Positions 41,433 to 49,900 of a DNA stretch of 59,338 nt are shown here, piece by piece. Under the pieces are notes generated by a model that was given only the letters and a program-made list of their open reading frames with translations, had not been told where the DNA came from and did not search any database. The position numbers were made by a program, and so were the translations under genes. Each line of letters begins with the position of its first letter. Positions within the stretch are counted from its first letter, which is position 1. This DNA is from SIG588 sp045591985 (GTDB lineage: Bacteria; Bacillota; Clostridia; Oscillospirales; Acutalibacteraceae). Where the stretch lies: positions 1-59,338 of the forward strand of contig JAZNTV010000041.1 in assembly GCA_045591985.1 (NCBI GenBank), in the 5' to 3' direction.

Positions 41433-41457
41433 AATTTTGAAAAAACGCAAAAAACAC

Positions 41458-41486
41458 TTGCATTTTTTGAAATAGTGTGGTATTAT
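41458..41486 (+). promoter_or_regulatory. Promoter for rplS
   Basis: TTGCAT (41458-41463), a 17-base spacer ending GTGTGG, and TATTAT (41481-41486). The surrounding bases (cacttgcatttt, tagtgtggtat) nearly repeat the secG promoter at 32384. Confidence 0.85.
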
Positions 41487-41494
41487 TGATAGGC

Positions 41495-41604
41495 TATGGT
41501 CGACCGCTTGCGGTCGTTCCGTGCTTGATGCAAAGCATCAGGACGATGGTCCTCTGCTCACATCGTTGGGCATGAACATCGGAAAAGTTAGGGAGGATTT
41601 AGAA
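41495..41604 (+). ncRNA. Structured 5' leader of rplS, candidate ribosomal protein L19 leader
   Basis: The leader of about 110 bases contains CGACCG-cttg-CGGTCG (41501-41516) and TGATGC-aaa-GCATCA (41526-41540). After these, GGACgatgGTCC (41541-41552) competes with a longer pairing ACGATG (41543-41548) with CATCGT (41561-41566). The position and size fit L19 leaders of Firmicutes, but identity to that Rfam family was not tested. Confidence 0.5.
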
Positions 41605-41946
41605 ATGGATGCATTGAAACTCATTGCAGCAGACAGCCTGAAGGAAGCGGCGCCGGCGTTCGAGATCGGTGACACCATCCGTGTGGACGTTAAGATCCGC
41701 GAAGGCGAGCGCGAACGTATCCAGGCCTTTGAAGGCACTGTGATCGCGAAGAAGGGCAGCGGCGTGGCCGAGACCTTCACGGTGCGTCGTGTGTCGTACG
41801 GTGTTGGTGTGGAGCGTGTGTTCCCCCTGCATTCCCCCAACGTGGCGGCTGTGAAGATCGTTCGCCGCGGTAAGGTTCGCAGAAGCAAGCTGTATTATCT
41901 GCGTGATCGCGTGGGTAAGGCGGCGAAGGTTAAGGAACTGCTGTAA
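41605..41946 (+). CDS. rplS: 50S ribosomal protein L19
   Basis: A 113-residue ribosomal protein at the 30S/50S interface. It shows the L19 pattern FEIGDTIRVDVKIREGERER, IQAFEGTVIAKKGSGV, TFTVRRVSYGVGVERVFPLH and RRGKVRRSKLYYLRDRVGKAAK. ATG 41605 follows GGGAGGA; a longer frame from 41521 runs through the structured leader and was rejected. The terminator at 41970 closes the unit. Confidence 0.98.
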   Translation: MDALKLIAADSLKEAAPAFEIGDTIRVDVKIREGERERIQAFEGTVIAKKGSGVAETFTVRRVSYGVGVERVFPLHSPNVAAVKIVRRGKVRRSKLYYLRDRVGKAAKVKELL

Positions 41947-41969
41947 GCCGTCCCAAACAAAGCACAACG

Positions 41970-42003
41970 AAAAAGGAGTGGTTTTTACCGCTCCTTTTTT
42001 GCA
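41970..42003 (+). terminator. Rho-independent terminator of rplS
   Basis: AAAAAGGAGTGGT pairs with ACCGCTCCTTTTTT around a short T-rich loop. Confidence 0.9.
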
Positions 42004-42031
42004 TTTTTTAAAAGAAAAACTACTTTTTTAC

Positions 42032-42060
42032 TTCCTTTTTTTCGAAAAGTGTGCTATACT
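42032..42060 (+). promoter_or_regulatory. Probable promoter for lepB
   Basis: A weak -35 (TTCCTT, 42032-42037), a 17-base spacer ending GTGTGC, and TATACT (42055-42060). The TGn extension makes up for the poor -35. Confidence 0.6.
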
Positions 42061-42099
42061 ATAGACCAAGTGTAAGTGCTATGAAACGAGGGTGACGTA

Positions 42100-42777
42100 A
42101 TGAGTGATTTCGAATATGATGTGAATACCGCGGAGGAGACGACGCTTCCCACGGAGGAGATGGCCGAAACACCCGTAACAGAAGAGACCGATGCGCCCGC
42201 CTTGGCCGAGGAGTCGGTCGAAGCGGCGGTGCCGTCAGAGGAAAAAACCTGGTTGCACACGATGTATGAACTGATGGGCAACATCGCCGTTGCGCTGTTG
42301 CTTGTTACGGTGTTGCTTGGTTTTTGCTTCCGTCAGGTGGTGGTGGACGGCGACTCCATGAACGATACGTTGGCAAATAAAGATCGTCTGTTACTGCAAA
42401 CGGTGTTTTACACACCCGAGCGGGAGGACATTGTGGTTATCTATCAGGAAGAAGAACCCGAAAAACCGCTGATCAAGCGGGTGATCGCGGTCGGCGGCGA
42501 TGCGGTAAAGATGAACCCGGCAACCAACGAGGTGTATTTGAAAAAGGCGGGGGAGAACGATTGGGAACTGCTGTCGGAACCGTATGTGAATTATCCGATG
42601 GGATGGGGAATTGCCTGGGATGATGACGGCGAGATCGTTGTGCCTGCGGGTGAAGTGTTTGTGTTGGGGGATCATCGCAACAATTCGCGTGACAGTCGTA
42701 CTATCGGCTGTGTTAAAGAAGAAAATGTTGTGGGCGGTGTGTTGTTCCGCCTGTTTCCCTTCGGAGGTTTGAAATGA
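42100..42777 (+). CDS. lepB: Signal peptidase I
   Basis: It cleaves signal peptides of secreted proteins on the outer face of the membrane. The 225 residues have one anchor (NIAVALLLVTVLLGFCF), catalytic Ser86 in GDSMNDTL and Lys126 in KPLIKRVIAVGGD, and the late VLGDHRNNSRDSRTIG motif. The first 48 residues are an unusual cytoplasmic extension with 16 acidic and no basic residues. No RBS is strong (gagggtgacgta). It overlaps rbgA by 4 bases. Confidence 0.96.
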   Translation: MSDFEYDVNTAEETTLPTEEMAETPVTEETDAPALAEESVEAAVPSEEKTWLHTMYELMGNIAVALLLVTVLLGFCFRQVVVDGDSMNDTLANKDRLLLQTVFYTPEREDIVVIYQEEEPEKPLIKRVIAVGGDAVKMNPATNEVYLKKAGENDWELLSEPYVNYPMGWGIAWDDDGEIVVPAGEVFVLGDHRNNSRDSRTIGCVKEENVVGGVLFRLFPFGGLK

Positions 42778-43655
42778 CAGAGCAAGAAAAAGGGCGAACC
42801 ATACAGTGGTTTCCGGGGCATATGACCCGCACGCGCCGCAAGATCAAAGAGTGTTTGCCGCTTATTGATCTGGTGGTGGAGATTTTGGATGCGCGTGTCC
42901 CGCTTGCCAGCCGTAACCCCGATATGGATACGTTGGTGGCGGGTAAACCGCGTTTGGTGATACTCAACAAGGCCGATATGGCGGACGAAGCTGCCACCGC
43001 TCGGTGGGTGGCCTATTATCGCCAAAAAGGTATCACCGCTTTGGCGCTCGATTGCAAAAGCGGGCGCGGTATAAACGCGTTTGTTCCCGCTATGCGGTCG
43101 GTATTGTCCGAAAAGATCGCTGCATGGGAAGCCAAGGGAATGGTCAATCGCCCTGTGCGGGCAATGGTGGTGGGGATCCCCAACGCGGGGAAATCCTCGT
43201 TTATCAACCGCTTGGCGCGTGGCGGCAAGGCCAAGGTGGAAGATCGCCCCGGCGTCACACGAGATAACCGTTGGTTTTCGGTAGAGGCGGGTGCGCTGTT
43301 GCTTGATACCCCCGGTGTGTTGTGGCCGAAATTTGAGGATCAAGAGGTGGCGCGTCGTCTGGCGTATACAGGTGCGATCCGCGATGAGATTTTGGATACC
43401 GAAGAACTTGCGTGCGGGCTTTTACAGCTGCTTTCCGAAGAATATCGTGATCTGCTCTGTGCGCGATATCGTCTGGCGGAAGAGGATCTGGAGATGTGTG
43501 CCGACAGTTGGGATCTTCTCTGTTTGATCGGTAAAAAACGCGGTATGTTGGTTTCGGGCGGCGAGGTGAACACCGAGCGGGCCGCCACCATGTTGTTGGA
43601 TGAATTTCGCGCCGCCAAGATCGGGCGCATTACGTTGGAACGGCCGGAGGAGTAA
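42774..43655 (+). CDS. rbgA: Ribosome biogenesis GTPase YlqF/RbgA
   Basis: A circularly permuted GTPase needed for late 50S assembly. The 293 residues have IQWFPGHMTRTRR at the start, the G4 motif LNKADMAD ahead of G1 (GIPNAGKSSFIN), then G3 (LLDTPGVLWPKF). The ANTAR-like C-terminal part follows. ATG 42774 overlaps the lepB stop (ATGA). The order rplS-lepB-rbgA-rnhB is the conserved Firmicutes order. Confidence 0.96.
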   Translation: MTEQEKGRTIQWFPGHMTRTRRKIKECLPLIDLVVEILDARVPLASRNPDMDTLVAGKPRLVILNKADMADEAATARWVAYYRQKGITALALDCKSGRGINAFVPAMRSVLSEKIAAWEAKGMVNRPVRAMVVGIPNAGKSSFINRLARGGKAKVEDRPGVTRDNRWFSVEAGALLLDTPGVLWPKFEDQEVARRLAYTGAIRDEILDTEELACGLLQLLSEEYRDLLCARYRLAEEDLEMCADSWDLLCLIGKKRGMLVSGGEVNTERAATMLLDEFRAAKIGRITLERPEE

Positions 43656-43660
43656 GACCG

Positions 43661-44278
43661 ATGGAAGAGAAACAATGTACGAATTATGAGTTCGATGTCC
43701 TGTATCGCGCGCGCGGTATAGTGCACTTGTGCGGTGTGGATGAAGCGGGCCGCGGCCCTTTGGCAGGGCCTGTGTATGCGGCAGCGGTCATTCTGGATCC
43801 CGACGTGGTGATCGACGGAGTGAATGACTCGAAAAAGTTGTCTGAAAAACGGCGGGAAGCCTTGTTTGATGAAATCTGTGAAAAAGCGATAGCCTACGGT
43901 ATCGCTTCGGCTTCGGTAGAAGAGATCGAAAGCATGAATATTTTGCAAGCCACCTTTTTGGCCATGTCCCGTGCGGTGGCGGCATTGTCGCCCACACCCG
44001 ACCTTGTGTTGGTGGATGGCAATCAAACGCCCCGCGGGATTTCGCAACCTGTCGAAACGGTGGTGAAAGGGGATGCCCGTTCCGCTTCGATTGCGGCGGC
44101 GTCCATTTTGGCGAAGGTCAGCCGTGATCGTTATATGCTGGCGTTGGATGAACAATACCCGCAATATGCCTTTTCAAAACATAAAGGTTACGGTACCAAG
44201 GTGCATTGCGAAGCGTTGCAGACCCATGGACCTTCGCCGGAACATCGTTTGAGTTTCCTTAAAAACATTTTGGGGTAA
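43661..44278 (+). CDS. rnhB: Ribonuclease HII
   Basis: It cuts RNA in RNA/DNA hybrids and removes misincorporated ribonucleotides. The 205 residues begin the catalytic domain with GVDEAGRGPLAGPVYAAAV, holding the first Asp-Glu of the active site, then VNDSKKLSEKRRE, VLVDGNQTPRG (another Asp) and KHKGYGTKVHCEAL. It lies 5 bases after rbgA. Confidence 0.97.
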   Translation: MEEKQCTNYEFDVLYRARGIVHLCGVDEAGRGPLAGPVYAAAVILDPDVVIDGVNDSKKLSEKRREALFDEICEKAIAYGIASASVEEIESMNILQATFLAMSRAVAALSPTPDLVLVDGNQTPRGISQPVETVVKGDARSASIAAASILAKVSRDRYMLALDEQYPQYAFSKHKGYGTKVHCEALQTHGPSPEHRLSFLKNILG

Positions 44279-44292
44279 GGATGGGTTGCTGA

Positions 44293-44679
44293 ATGGCGAA
44301 AGTTTCGGCAGGTGCGGCAGGCGAGGTGCTTGCCGCACGCTTTTTGCGTGACAAGGGGTATACCATTACGGCGTCAAATGTGCACTCGCGTTTCGGAGAG
44401 ATAGACATAATTGCCGAAGACGAACAATATATTGCTTTCGTAGAAGTGAAAACTCGCAGCGAGGATGCACTGTATACTCCGCGTGAAGCGGTAACGTTGC
44501 AAAAGCAACGGAAGATCATCGATACGGCGGCGCTGTATCTGCAACGGCATGCCACACTAAAACAACCGCGTTTTGATGTGATTGAGATCGTCACGGCCAA
44601 GGGGCAGTCGATGAAGGTCTTAGAGATCAATCACATCCTGGGCGCCTATGAAACGGAGGGCCTGCATGCAGCTTTTTGA
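44293..44679 (+). CDS. UPF0102 family protein YraN
   Basis: A 128-residue protein with a nuclease-like fold: GAAGEVLAARFLRDKGYTI, then RFGEIDIIAEDEQYIAFVEV and KTRSEDALYTPREAV, with the D-ExK pattern typical of restriction-like nucleases. No activity is firmly known. It follows rnhB closely (14 bases), the usual partner in many genomes, and its end overlaps the dipeptidase start. Confidence 0.95.
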   Translation: MAKVSAGAAGEVLAARFLRDKGYTITASNVHSRFGEIDIIAEDEQYIAFVEVKTRSEDALYTPREAVTLQKQRKIIDTAALYLQRHATLKQPRFDVIEIVTAKGQSMKVLEINHILGAYETEGLHAAF

Positions 44680-45565
44680 CCTGCATTGTGACACCTTGTA
44701 CGAAGCGTATACCAAAAGATACCCCCTATCCGAAAACGGCGGTCATATTGACCTTTTGCGTGCGGCAAAGTATGCGCCGTATATACAGACGTTTGCGGTG
44801 TGGATACCCGAAAACCTGCGCGGCGATGCCGCGTGGGATTTTTGTTGTCGGGTGTTGGCGTATGCCGAAGGGGAAAAGATACACTTTTGGCGTAAAGGTG
44901 AATGCCTTGACGAATGTTTGGTCTCTCACACCGCGGTGGGGGTGTCGGCAATCGAGGGTGGCACGCTGTTGGAGGGGGATCTTTCCCGTATCGATACGCT
45001 TGCTGCGCGCGGTGTGCGGTATATTACGCTCACATGGAACGGCCCCAATGCACTGGGTAACGGATGCCTGACGGCTGCCCGCGAAGGATTGACATCGTTC
45101 GGAAAGACCGTTGTACGGCGAATGGAGCAAGCCGGGGTGACGGTGGACGTTTCCCATTTGAATGAAGCGGGTTTTTGGGATGTGGCCGCCATGGCACAGC
45201 GGCCGTTTATTGCAAGTCACTCCAATGCGGCGGCGGTGTGTCCGCACCCGCGCAACTTGACCGATCGGCAGTTTGAGGCTATCGTTGCCTGTGGGGGATT
45301 GGTGGGTATTAATCTGTATGCCGACTTTTTGGGTGAGGCCACATTCGAGGCGATCGAACGACATGTATACCGCTTTTGGGAACACGGCGGTGAGAACACG
45401 GTGGCGTTCGGCGCCGACTTTGATGGGGCGGTGATGCCCGACACATGGAACGGCGTGGCGGTTATGGAGCAAATATTTGAATTTCTATATCGCAAAAATT
45501 ACGATAGTGACCTGCTTTCTCGCCTTTTTTTCGGTAATTGCTACAATTTTTTTCTGCGGCTTTGA
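44666..45565 (+). CDS. M19 family membrane-dipeptidase-like peptidase
   Basis: A 299-residue zinc dipeptidase: LFDLHCDTLYEAY (the HxD pair), SAIEGGTLLEG (Glu), VDVSHLNEAGFW (His), FIASHSNAAAVCPHPRNL (His) and VAFGADFDGA (Asp). It hydrolyses dipeptides, often including D-amino acid forms. No signal peptide is present. ATG 44666 follows CGGAGGG by 8 bases and overlaps the YraN gene by 14. The TGA stop is inside the thrC -35 box. Confidence 0.93.
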   Translation: MQLFDLHCDTLYEAYTKRYPLSENGGHIDLLRAAKYAPYIQTFAVWIPENLRGDAAWDFCCRVLAYAEGEKIHFWRKGECLDECLVSHTAVGVSAIEGGTLLEGDLSRIDTLAARGVRYITLTWNGPNALGNGCLTAAREGLTSFGKTVVRRMEQAGVTVDVSHLNEAGFWDVAAMAQRPFIASHSNAAAVCPHPRNLTDRQFEAIVACGGLVGINLYADFLGEATFEAIERHVYRFWEHGGENTVAFGADFDGAVMPDTWNGVAVMEQIFEFLYRKNYDSDLLSRLFFGNCYNFFLRL

Positions 45566-45590
45566 CAAACGGAAAAACCTGCGGTATAAT
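45562..45590 (+). promoter_or_regulatory. Promoter for thrC
   Basis: Perfect TTGACA (45562-45567), which contains the dipeptidase stop codon, a 17-base spacer, and perfect TATAAT (45585-45590). Confidence 0.88.
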
Positions 45591-45649
45591 AAACTGATTT
45601 CTTTTATATATTTGGAGATTTCGGGATTTTAAAATGGAGGAGATCGTAG

Positions 45650-47155
45650 ATGAACTATTGCAGTACACGGGATCGTGCCGTGTGTGCTACGGCGGCTGAA
45701 GCGATTGCGCGCGGTATTTCGCCGGACGGAGGCCTCTATGTGCCGACCGCGCTTCCGCGGTTGACATCTGCCCGCATCGAAGAATTGGCGGCCATGCCGT
45801 ATGCCGAACGGGCGGCGGCGGTGCTCGGTGAATTCTTGGGTGATTTTACGGCGGATGAAGTGCACGAGTGCACCAACGCGGCGTATGCCACCGGTCGTTT
45901 TCGCCATCCGGATGTTGCCCCGCTGACCGAACTTGCGAACGGGGAACACATTTTGGAACTGTGGCACGGGCCGACTTGTGCGTTCAAAGATATGGCGTTG
46001 CAGATCCTGCCGCACCTGATGCGTGTGTCTGCCGCCAAAACGGGGGACGGTAAGGAGATCGTCATTTTGGTTGCCACTTCGGGCGATACGGGCAAAGCGG
46101 CGTTGGAAGGGTTCCGTGATGCGAAGGGCACCCGTATTTTGGTGTTCTATCCCGAGGATGGTGTCAGCCCGATGCAGAAGTTGCAGATGGCGACACAGGA
46201 AGGTGAAAACGTTTCGGTGTGTGCGATCCGCGGCAATTTCGACGATGCGCAAACGGGCGTGAAGCAGATCTTTACCGACGAGGCGATTGCCGAGACGCTT
46301 GCCCAAAACGGCATGCAGTTCTCCAGTGCGAACTCGATTAACTGGGGACGTCTCGCACCGCAGATCGTCTATTACATTTCGGCGTATTGCGATCTTTTGA
46401 AGGCGGGCAAGATTCAAATGGGTGACGCCGTAAACGTGGCGGTACCCACCGGGAACTTCGGCAACATCCTCGCCGCTTACTATGCGCGTGAGATGGGTCT
46501 GCCGATCCGTAAACTGATCTGTGCATCCAATCGCAATCGCGTGTTGACCGATTTCTTGACGACGGGTGTGTACGATCGTAACCGTGCGTTCTATACCACC
46601 ACTTCGCCGTCGATGGATATTCTTATCTCTTCGAATCTCGAGCGTCTTTTATATCATCTCTCGGGCAACGACGATGCCGTTATCCGCGATCTGATGGCGC
46701 AGCTTAGCGAGGTAGGGCGGTATACCGTACCGGCCGATCTGCTTGCCCGTGTACGCGAGTTGTTCTGGGCAGGCTGTTGTGACGACGAAGAAGCGGCGGC
46801 GACCATTCGTGACAAGTTCAATGCGTATCACTATCTTGTGGATACCCACACGGCTGTTGCGGTAAAGGTGTATGCCGACTACCGTCGCGAGACAGGGGAT
46901 ACCACCCCGACGGTCATCGCATCCACGGCGAATCCGTATAAGTTCTCGGCGAGTGTGCTCGAAGCTTTGAACGGCGATGTCGCCGGTTTGGATGAGTTCC
47001 AAAAGGTAGAGGCATTGCATACGCTGACGGCGCATGAGGTGCCCGCTCCCTTGGCGGATCTGCAAGGCAAGACGGTGCGCTTTAAAGAGGTTTGCGACCG
47101 TGACAAAGCAGCTATGCGTGCCGTAGTGTTCGGTATGCTGCATATTACGGAGTAA
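45650..47155 (+). CDS. thrC: Threonine synthase
   Basis: PLP enzyme that turns O-phosphohomoserine into threonine. The 501-residue length fits the longer form. It begins YCSTRDRAVCATAAEAIARG (N-terminal signature), has the PLP lysine Lys113 in GPTCAFKDMALQ, then LVATSGDTGKAALEGF and NVAVPTGNFGNILAAYYA. The RBS GGAGGAGAT precedes ATG 45650. It has its own promoter, and the next gene follows after 6 bases. Confidence 0.97.
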   Translation: MNYCSTRDRAVCATAAEAIARGISPDGGLYVPTALPRLTSARIEELAAMPYAERAAAVLGEFLGDFTADEVHECTNAAYATGRFRHPDVAPLTELANGEHILELWHGPTCAFKDMALQILPHLMRVSAAKTGDGKEIVILVATSGDTGKAALEGFRDAKGTRILVFYPEDGVSPMQKLQMATQEGENVSVCAIRGNFDDAQTGVKQIFTDEAIAETLAQNGMQFSSANSINWGRLAPQIVYYISAYCDLLKAGKIQMGDAVNVAVPTGNFGNILAAYYAREMGLPIRKLICASNRNRVLTDFLTTGVYDRNRAFYTTTSPSMDILISSNLERLLYHLSGNDDAVIRDLMAQLSEVGRYTVPADLLARVRELFWAGCCDDEEAAATIRDKFNAYHYLVDTHTAVAVKVYADYRRETGDTTPTVIASTANPYKFSASVLEALNGDVAGLDEFQKVEALHTLTAHEVPAPLADLQGKTVRFKEVCDRDKAAMRAVVFGMLHITE

Positions 47156-47161
47156 CACGAT

Positions 47162-47848
47162 ATGGCATTGTTTGTCATCGGCGATCTGCATCTCTCGCTG
47201 GGCACGGATAAACCGATGGATATTTTCCGCGGTTGGCTGGACTATCAACAGCGTTTGGAGACACAGTGGCGGGAAACGGTGAGCGCAGAGGATACGGTGG
47301 TCATTCCGGGCGATGTCTCATGGGCGATGTCGCTGGAAGATACACGTCAGGATTTCCGCTTTTTACACGACCTTCCCGGCCGAAAACTGATTCTTAAAGG
47401 CAACCACGATTATTGGTGGTGTACCCGCCGTAAAATGGATACCTTTCTTGCCGAAAACGGCCTGGATACGTTGCGCATCGTACACAACGATGCGGTAGAG
47501 GCGGAAGGGGTCGCTGTATGCGGCACGCGCGGTTGGTTTTACGATGCCGAAGAAGATGCCGACCGTAAGGTCTTGCTCCGCGAAGTCGGGAGACTGCGTA
47601 CGTCCATTGCCGCCGCCAAAGCGACGGGGTTGGAACCGCTTGTGTTTTTGCATTATCCGCCCGTCACACGGGAAGCGGTGTGTGATGAGTTGTTTGCCGT
47701 ACTGCGGGAAGAGGGTATCAAACGCTGTTATTACGGTCATTTACACGGCCCGTCCATTCCCCGTGCATTTTGCGGTGAGCGGGACGGTATCCGCTTTCAA
47801 CTGGTGTCGGGAGATGCACTGGGGTTTCGCCCGTTAAAAATTTTGTAA
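47162..47848 (+). CDS. Metallophosphoesterase
   Basis: A 228-residue calcineurin-like enzyme with the full motif set: IGDLHLSLG, IPGDVSWAMSLED, LKGNHDYWW, FLHYPP and YYGHLHGPS. It is a compact, soluble form without membrane segments, unlike the larger enzyme at 22064. Substrate unknown. It is co-transcribed with thrC. No terminator was seen before tig. Confidence 0.93.
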   Translation: MALFVIGDLHLSLGTDKPMDIFRGWLDYQQRLETQWRETVSAEDTVVIPGDVSWAMSLEDTRQDFRFLHDLPGRKLILKGNHDYWWCTRRKMDTFLAENGLDTLRIVHNDAVEAEGVAVCGTRGWFYDAEEDADRKVLLREVGRLRTSIAAAKATGLEPLVFLHYPPVTREAVCDELFAVLREEGIKRCYYGHLHGPSIPRAFCGERDGIRFQLVSGDALGFRPLKIL

Positions 47849-47884
47849 ATTTTTCAGGAATCTATGGCGTCGTTGCGAAATATA

Positions 47885-47893
47885 TGCTACAAT
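47885..47893 (+). promoter_or_regulatory. Probable extended -10 promoter for tig
   Basis: TGC-TACAAT (47885-47893) with no good -35 box at the usual distance. The leader runs about 45 bases to the RBS AGGAGG. Confidence 0.5.
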
Positions 47894-47945
47894 AGCCATC
47901 GATATATTTTAAAAGGAAAGTTTTAACACATAGGAGGAAACAATC

Positions 47946-49223
47946 ATGAGTCTGAAATCTGTCAATCAAAAAGAAACCAATCGCGTGGAACTCGAGATCG
48001 AGGTGGACGCGGCTACCTTCGAAGCGGCCGTAGAGAAGGCGTATCGCAAGAACATCAACAAACTGAACATTCCCGGCTTCCGCCGCGGTAAGGCGCCCCG
48101 CTCGTTTGTGGAGAAGATGTATGGCAAAGAAGTGTTTTATGAGGATGCAATGAATGATCTGTATCCCGAAGCGCTGGATGCCGCTATCAAAGAGTCGGAT
48201 TACGAATATGTGGAAGACAAGATCGATCTGGATGTCGTGTCGGTCGGCGCAGAAGGTCTTGTGTTTAAAGCGGTCATCACTGTGAAGCCGGAAGTCACCC
48301 TCAGTGCCTATAAAGGCTTGGATGTGACCCGTGAAGAGAAGGATGTCAACGACGAAGATGTGGATGCCGAACTGAACAAGTTGCTCGATCGCAACTCCCG
48401 CATGGTGACGGTGGAAGGCCGCGCGGCGGAAAACGGCGACACCGTGGACTTCGATTTTGACGGCTATGTAGATGATGTCGCATTCGACGGCGGTAAGGCG
48501 GAGCACTACAGCTTGGTGCTCGGTTCCGGCCAGTTTATTCCCGGTTTTGAAGATCAGATCGTCGGCAAGAATGCGGGCGATGAGTTCGATGTGAACGTGA
48601 CCTTTCCCGAGGACTATCATGCCGAAGAACTGAAGGGCAAGGCGGCTGTGTTCAAGTGCAAACTGCACGAGATCAAAGCAAAGGAACTGCCGGTGGCGGA
48701 TGACGAATTTGCGAAGGATTGCAGTGAGTTTGATACGTTGGACGAACTGAAGGCGGATATCAAAACGAAGCTTACCGAGAGCCGCAAGAACGAGGCGGAT
48801 GCCGCGTTTGAAAATGCGCTGATGGATAAGCTTGTGGAGAACATGACGGCGGAGATCCCCGAAGCGATGTTTGATAACGAAGTGACCGAACAGGTCAACA
48901 ACTTTGCCTATCGTCTGCAGTCGCAGGGGATGGATATGAACCTCTATCTGCAGTATACCGGTATGGATGAAGCGGCGTTGCGTGAGAACTTCCGTCCCCA
49001 GGCGGAACAGCAGGTGAAGGGTCGCTTGGCGCTCGAAAAGGTGGCGGCACTCGAAGGCCTGACCGCTTCCGAAGAAGAGATCGAAGCCGAATACGCGCGT
49101 ATGGCCGACATGTATAAGTTGGACGTGGAGCGTGTGAAGGCGCTGGTGGCGGCGGACGCCGTGGCGAAGGACATGGGCCTCAAGAAGGCGTTGGACTTCA
49201 TTAAAGAGAACGCGGGCAAGTAA
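47946..49223 (+). CDS. tig: Trigger factor
   Basis: A ribosome-associated chaperone and peptidyl-prolyl isomerase. The 425 residues include the ribosome-binding signature GFRRGKAPRSFVE (near 45), a PPIase (FKBP-like) domain near 150-240 with GDTVDFDFDGYVD and IPGFEDQIVG, and a long helical C-terminal arm. The RBS AGGAGG is strong. It heads the tig-clpP-clpX-lon block. Confidence 0.97.
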   Translation: MSLKSVNQKETNRVELEIEVDAATFEAAVEKAYRKNINKLNIPGFRRGKAPRSFVEKMYGKEVFYEDAMNDLYPEALDAAIKESDYEYVEDKIDLDVVSVGAEGLVFKAVITVKPEVTLSAYKGLDVTREEKDVNDEDVDAELNKLLDRNSRMVTVEGRAAENGDTVDFDFDGYVDDVAFDGGKAEHYSLVLGSGQFIPGFEDQIVGKNAGDEFDVNVTFPEDYHAEELKGKAAVFKCKLHEIKAKELPVADDEFAKDCSEFDTLDELKADIKTKLTESRKNEADAAFENALMDKLVENMTAEIPEAMFDNEVTEQVNNFAYRLQSQGMDMNLYLQYTGMDEAALRENFRPQAEQQVKGRLALEKVAALEGLTASEEEIEAEYARMADMYKLDVERVKALVAADAVAKDMGLKKALDFIKENAGK

Positions 49224-49288
49224 TTCTCGTTTAAGTCGTGTTTTGACGGGGTATACTTGTTCCGACAGCAGAATAAGGAGTGACAGCT

Positions 49289-49873
49289 ATGAGTTTAGTC
49301 CCGTACGTAGTGGAGCAGACCGGCCGCGGTGAACGCAGCTATGACATCTTCTCCCGTCTGTTGAACGACCGCATCATCATGTTGTGCGATGAGGTGAACG
49401 ATGCAACCGCTTCGTTGGTTGTGGCGCAGTTGTTGCATCTGGAAGGACAGGATCCCGATAAGGATATTCAGCTCTATATCAACAGTCCCGGCGGTTCCAT
49501 TTCCGCCGGTATGGCGATCTACGACACGATGCAGTTTATCAAATGCGATGTGTCTACCATCTGCATCGGCATGGCGGCAAGCATGGGTTCGTTCCTGCTT
49601 GCGGCGGGTGCGAAGGGGAAGCGTATGGCGCTTCCCAACAGCGAGATCATGATCCACCAGCCGCTCGGCGGCGCACGCGGACAGGCGAGCGATATCAAGA
49701 TCCAAGCGGATCACATTCTTTTCATTCGCGGGCGTATGAATCAGTTACTGTCTGAAATGACCGGCCAGCCGCTCGAAACCATCGAGCGGGACACCGACCG
49801 TGACAACTACATGACGGCTGAGCAGGCAATGGCATACGGTCTGGTGGATAAAGTCATCACGAAACGCGCGTAA
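49289..49873 (+). CDS. clpP: ATP-dependent Clp protease proteolytic subunit
   Basis: The 194-residue serine protease subunit: Ser98 in IGMAASMGSFL and His123 in MIHQPLGGARGQ, with Asp172 or so in IERDTDRDNYM completing the triad. The N-terminal SLVPYVVEQTGRGERSYDIF is typical. ATG 49289 follows AAGGAG. It assembles into a barrel that works with ClpX, encoded 27 bases downstream. No CtsR-type operator was noticed upstream. Confidence 0.98.
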   Translation: MSLVPYVVEQTGRGERSYDIFSRLLNDRIIMLCDEVNDATASLVVAQLLHLEGQDPDKDIQLYINSPGGSISAGMAIYDTMQFIKCDVSTICIGMAASMGSFLLAAGAKGKRMALPNSEIMIHQPLGGARGQASDIKIQADHILFIRGRMNQLLSEMTGQPLETIERDTDRDNYMTAEQAMAYGLVDKVITKRA

Positions 49874-49900
49874 ACCCGATAAACTCTAAGGAGAACGCAT

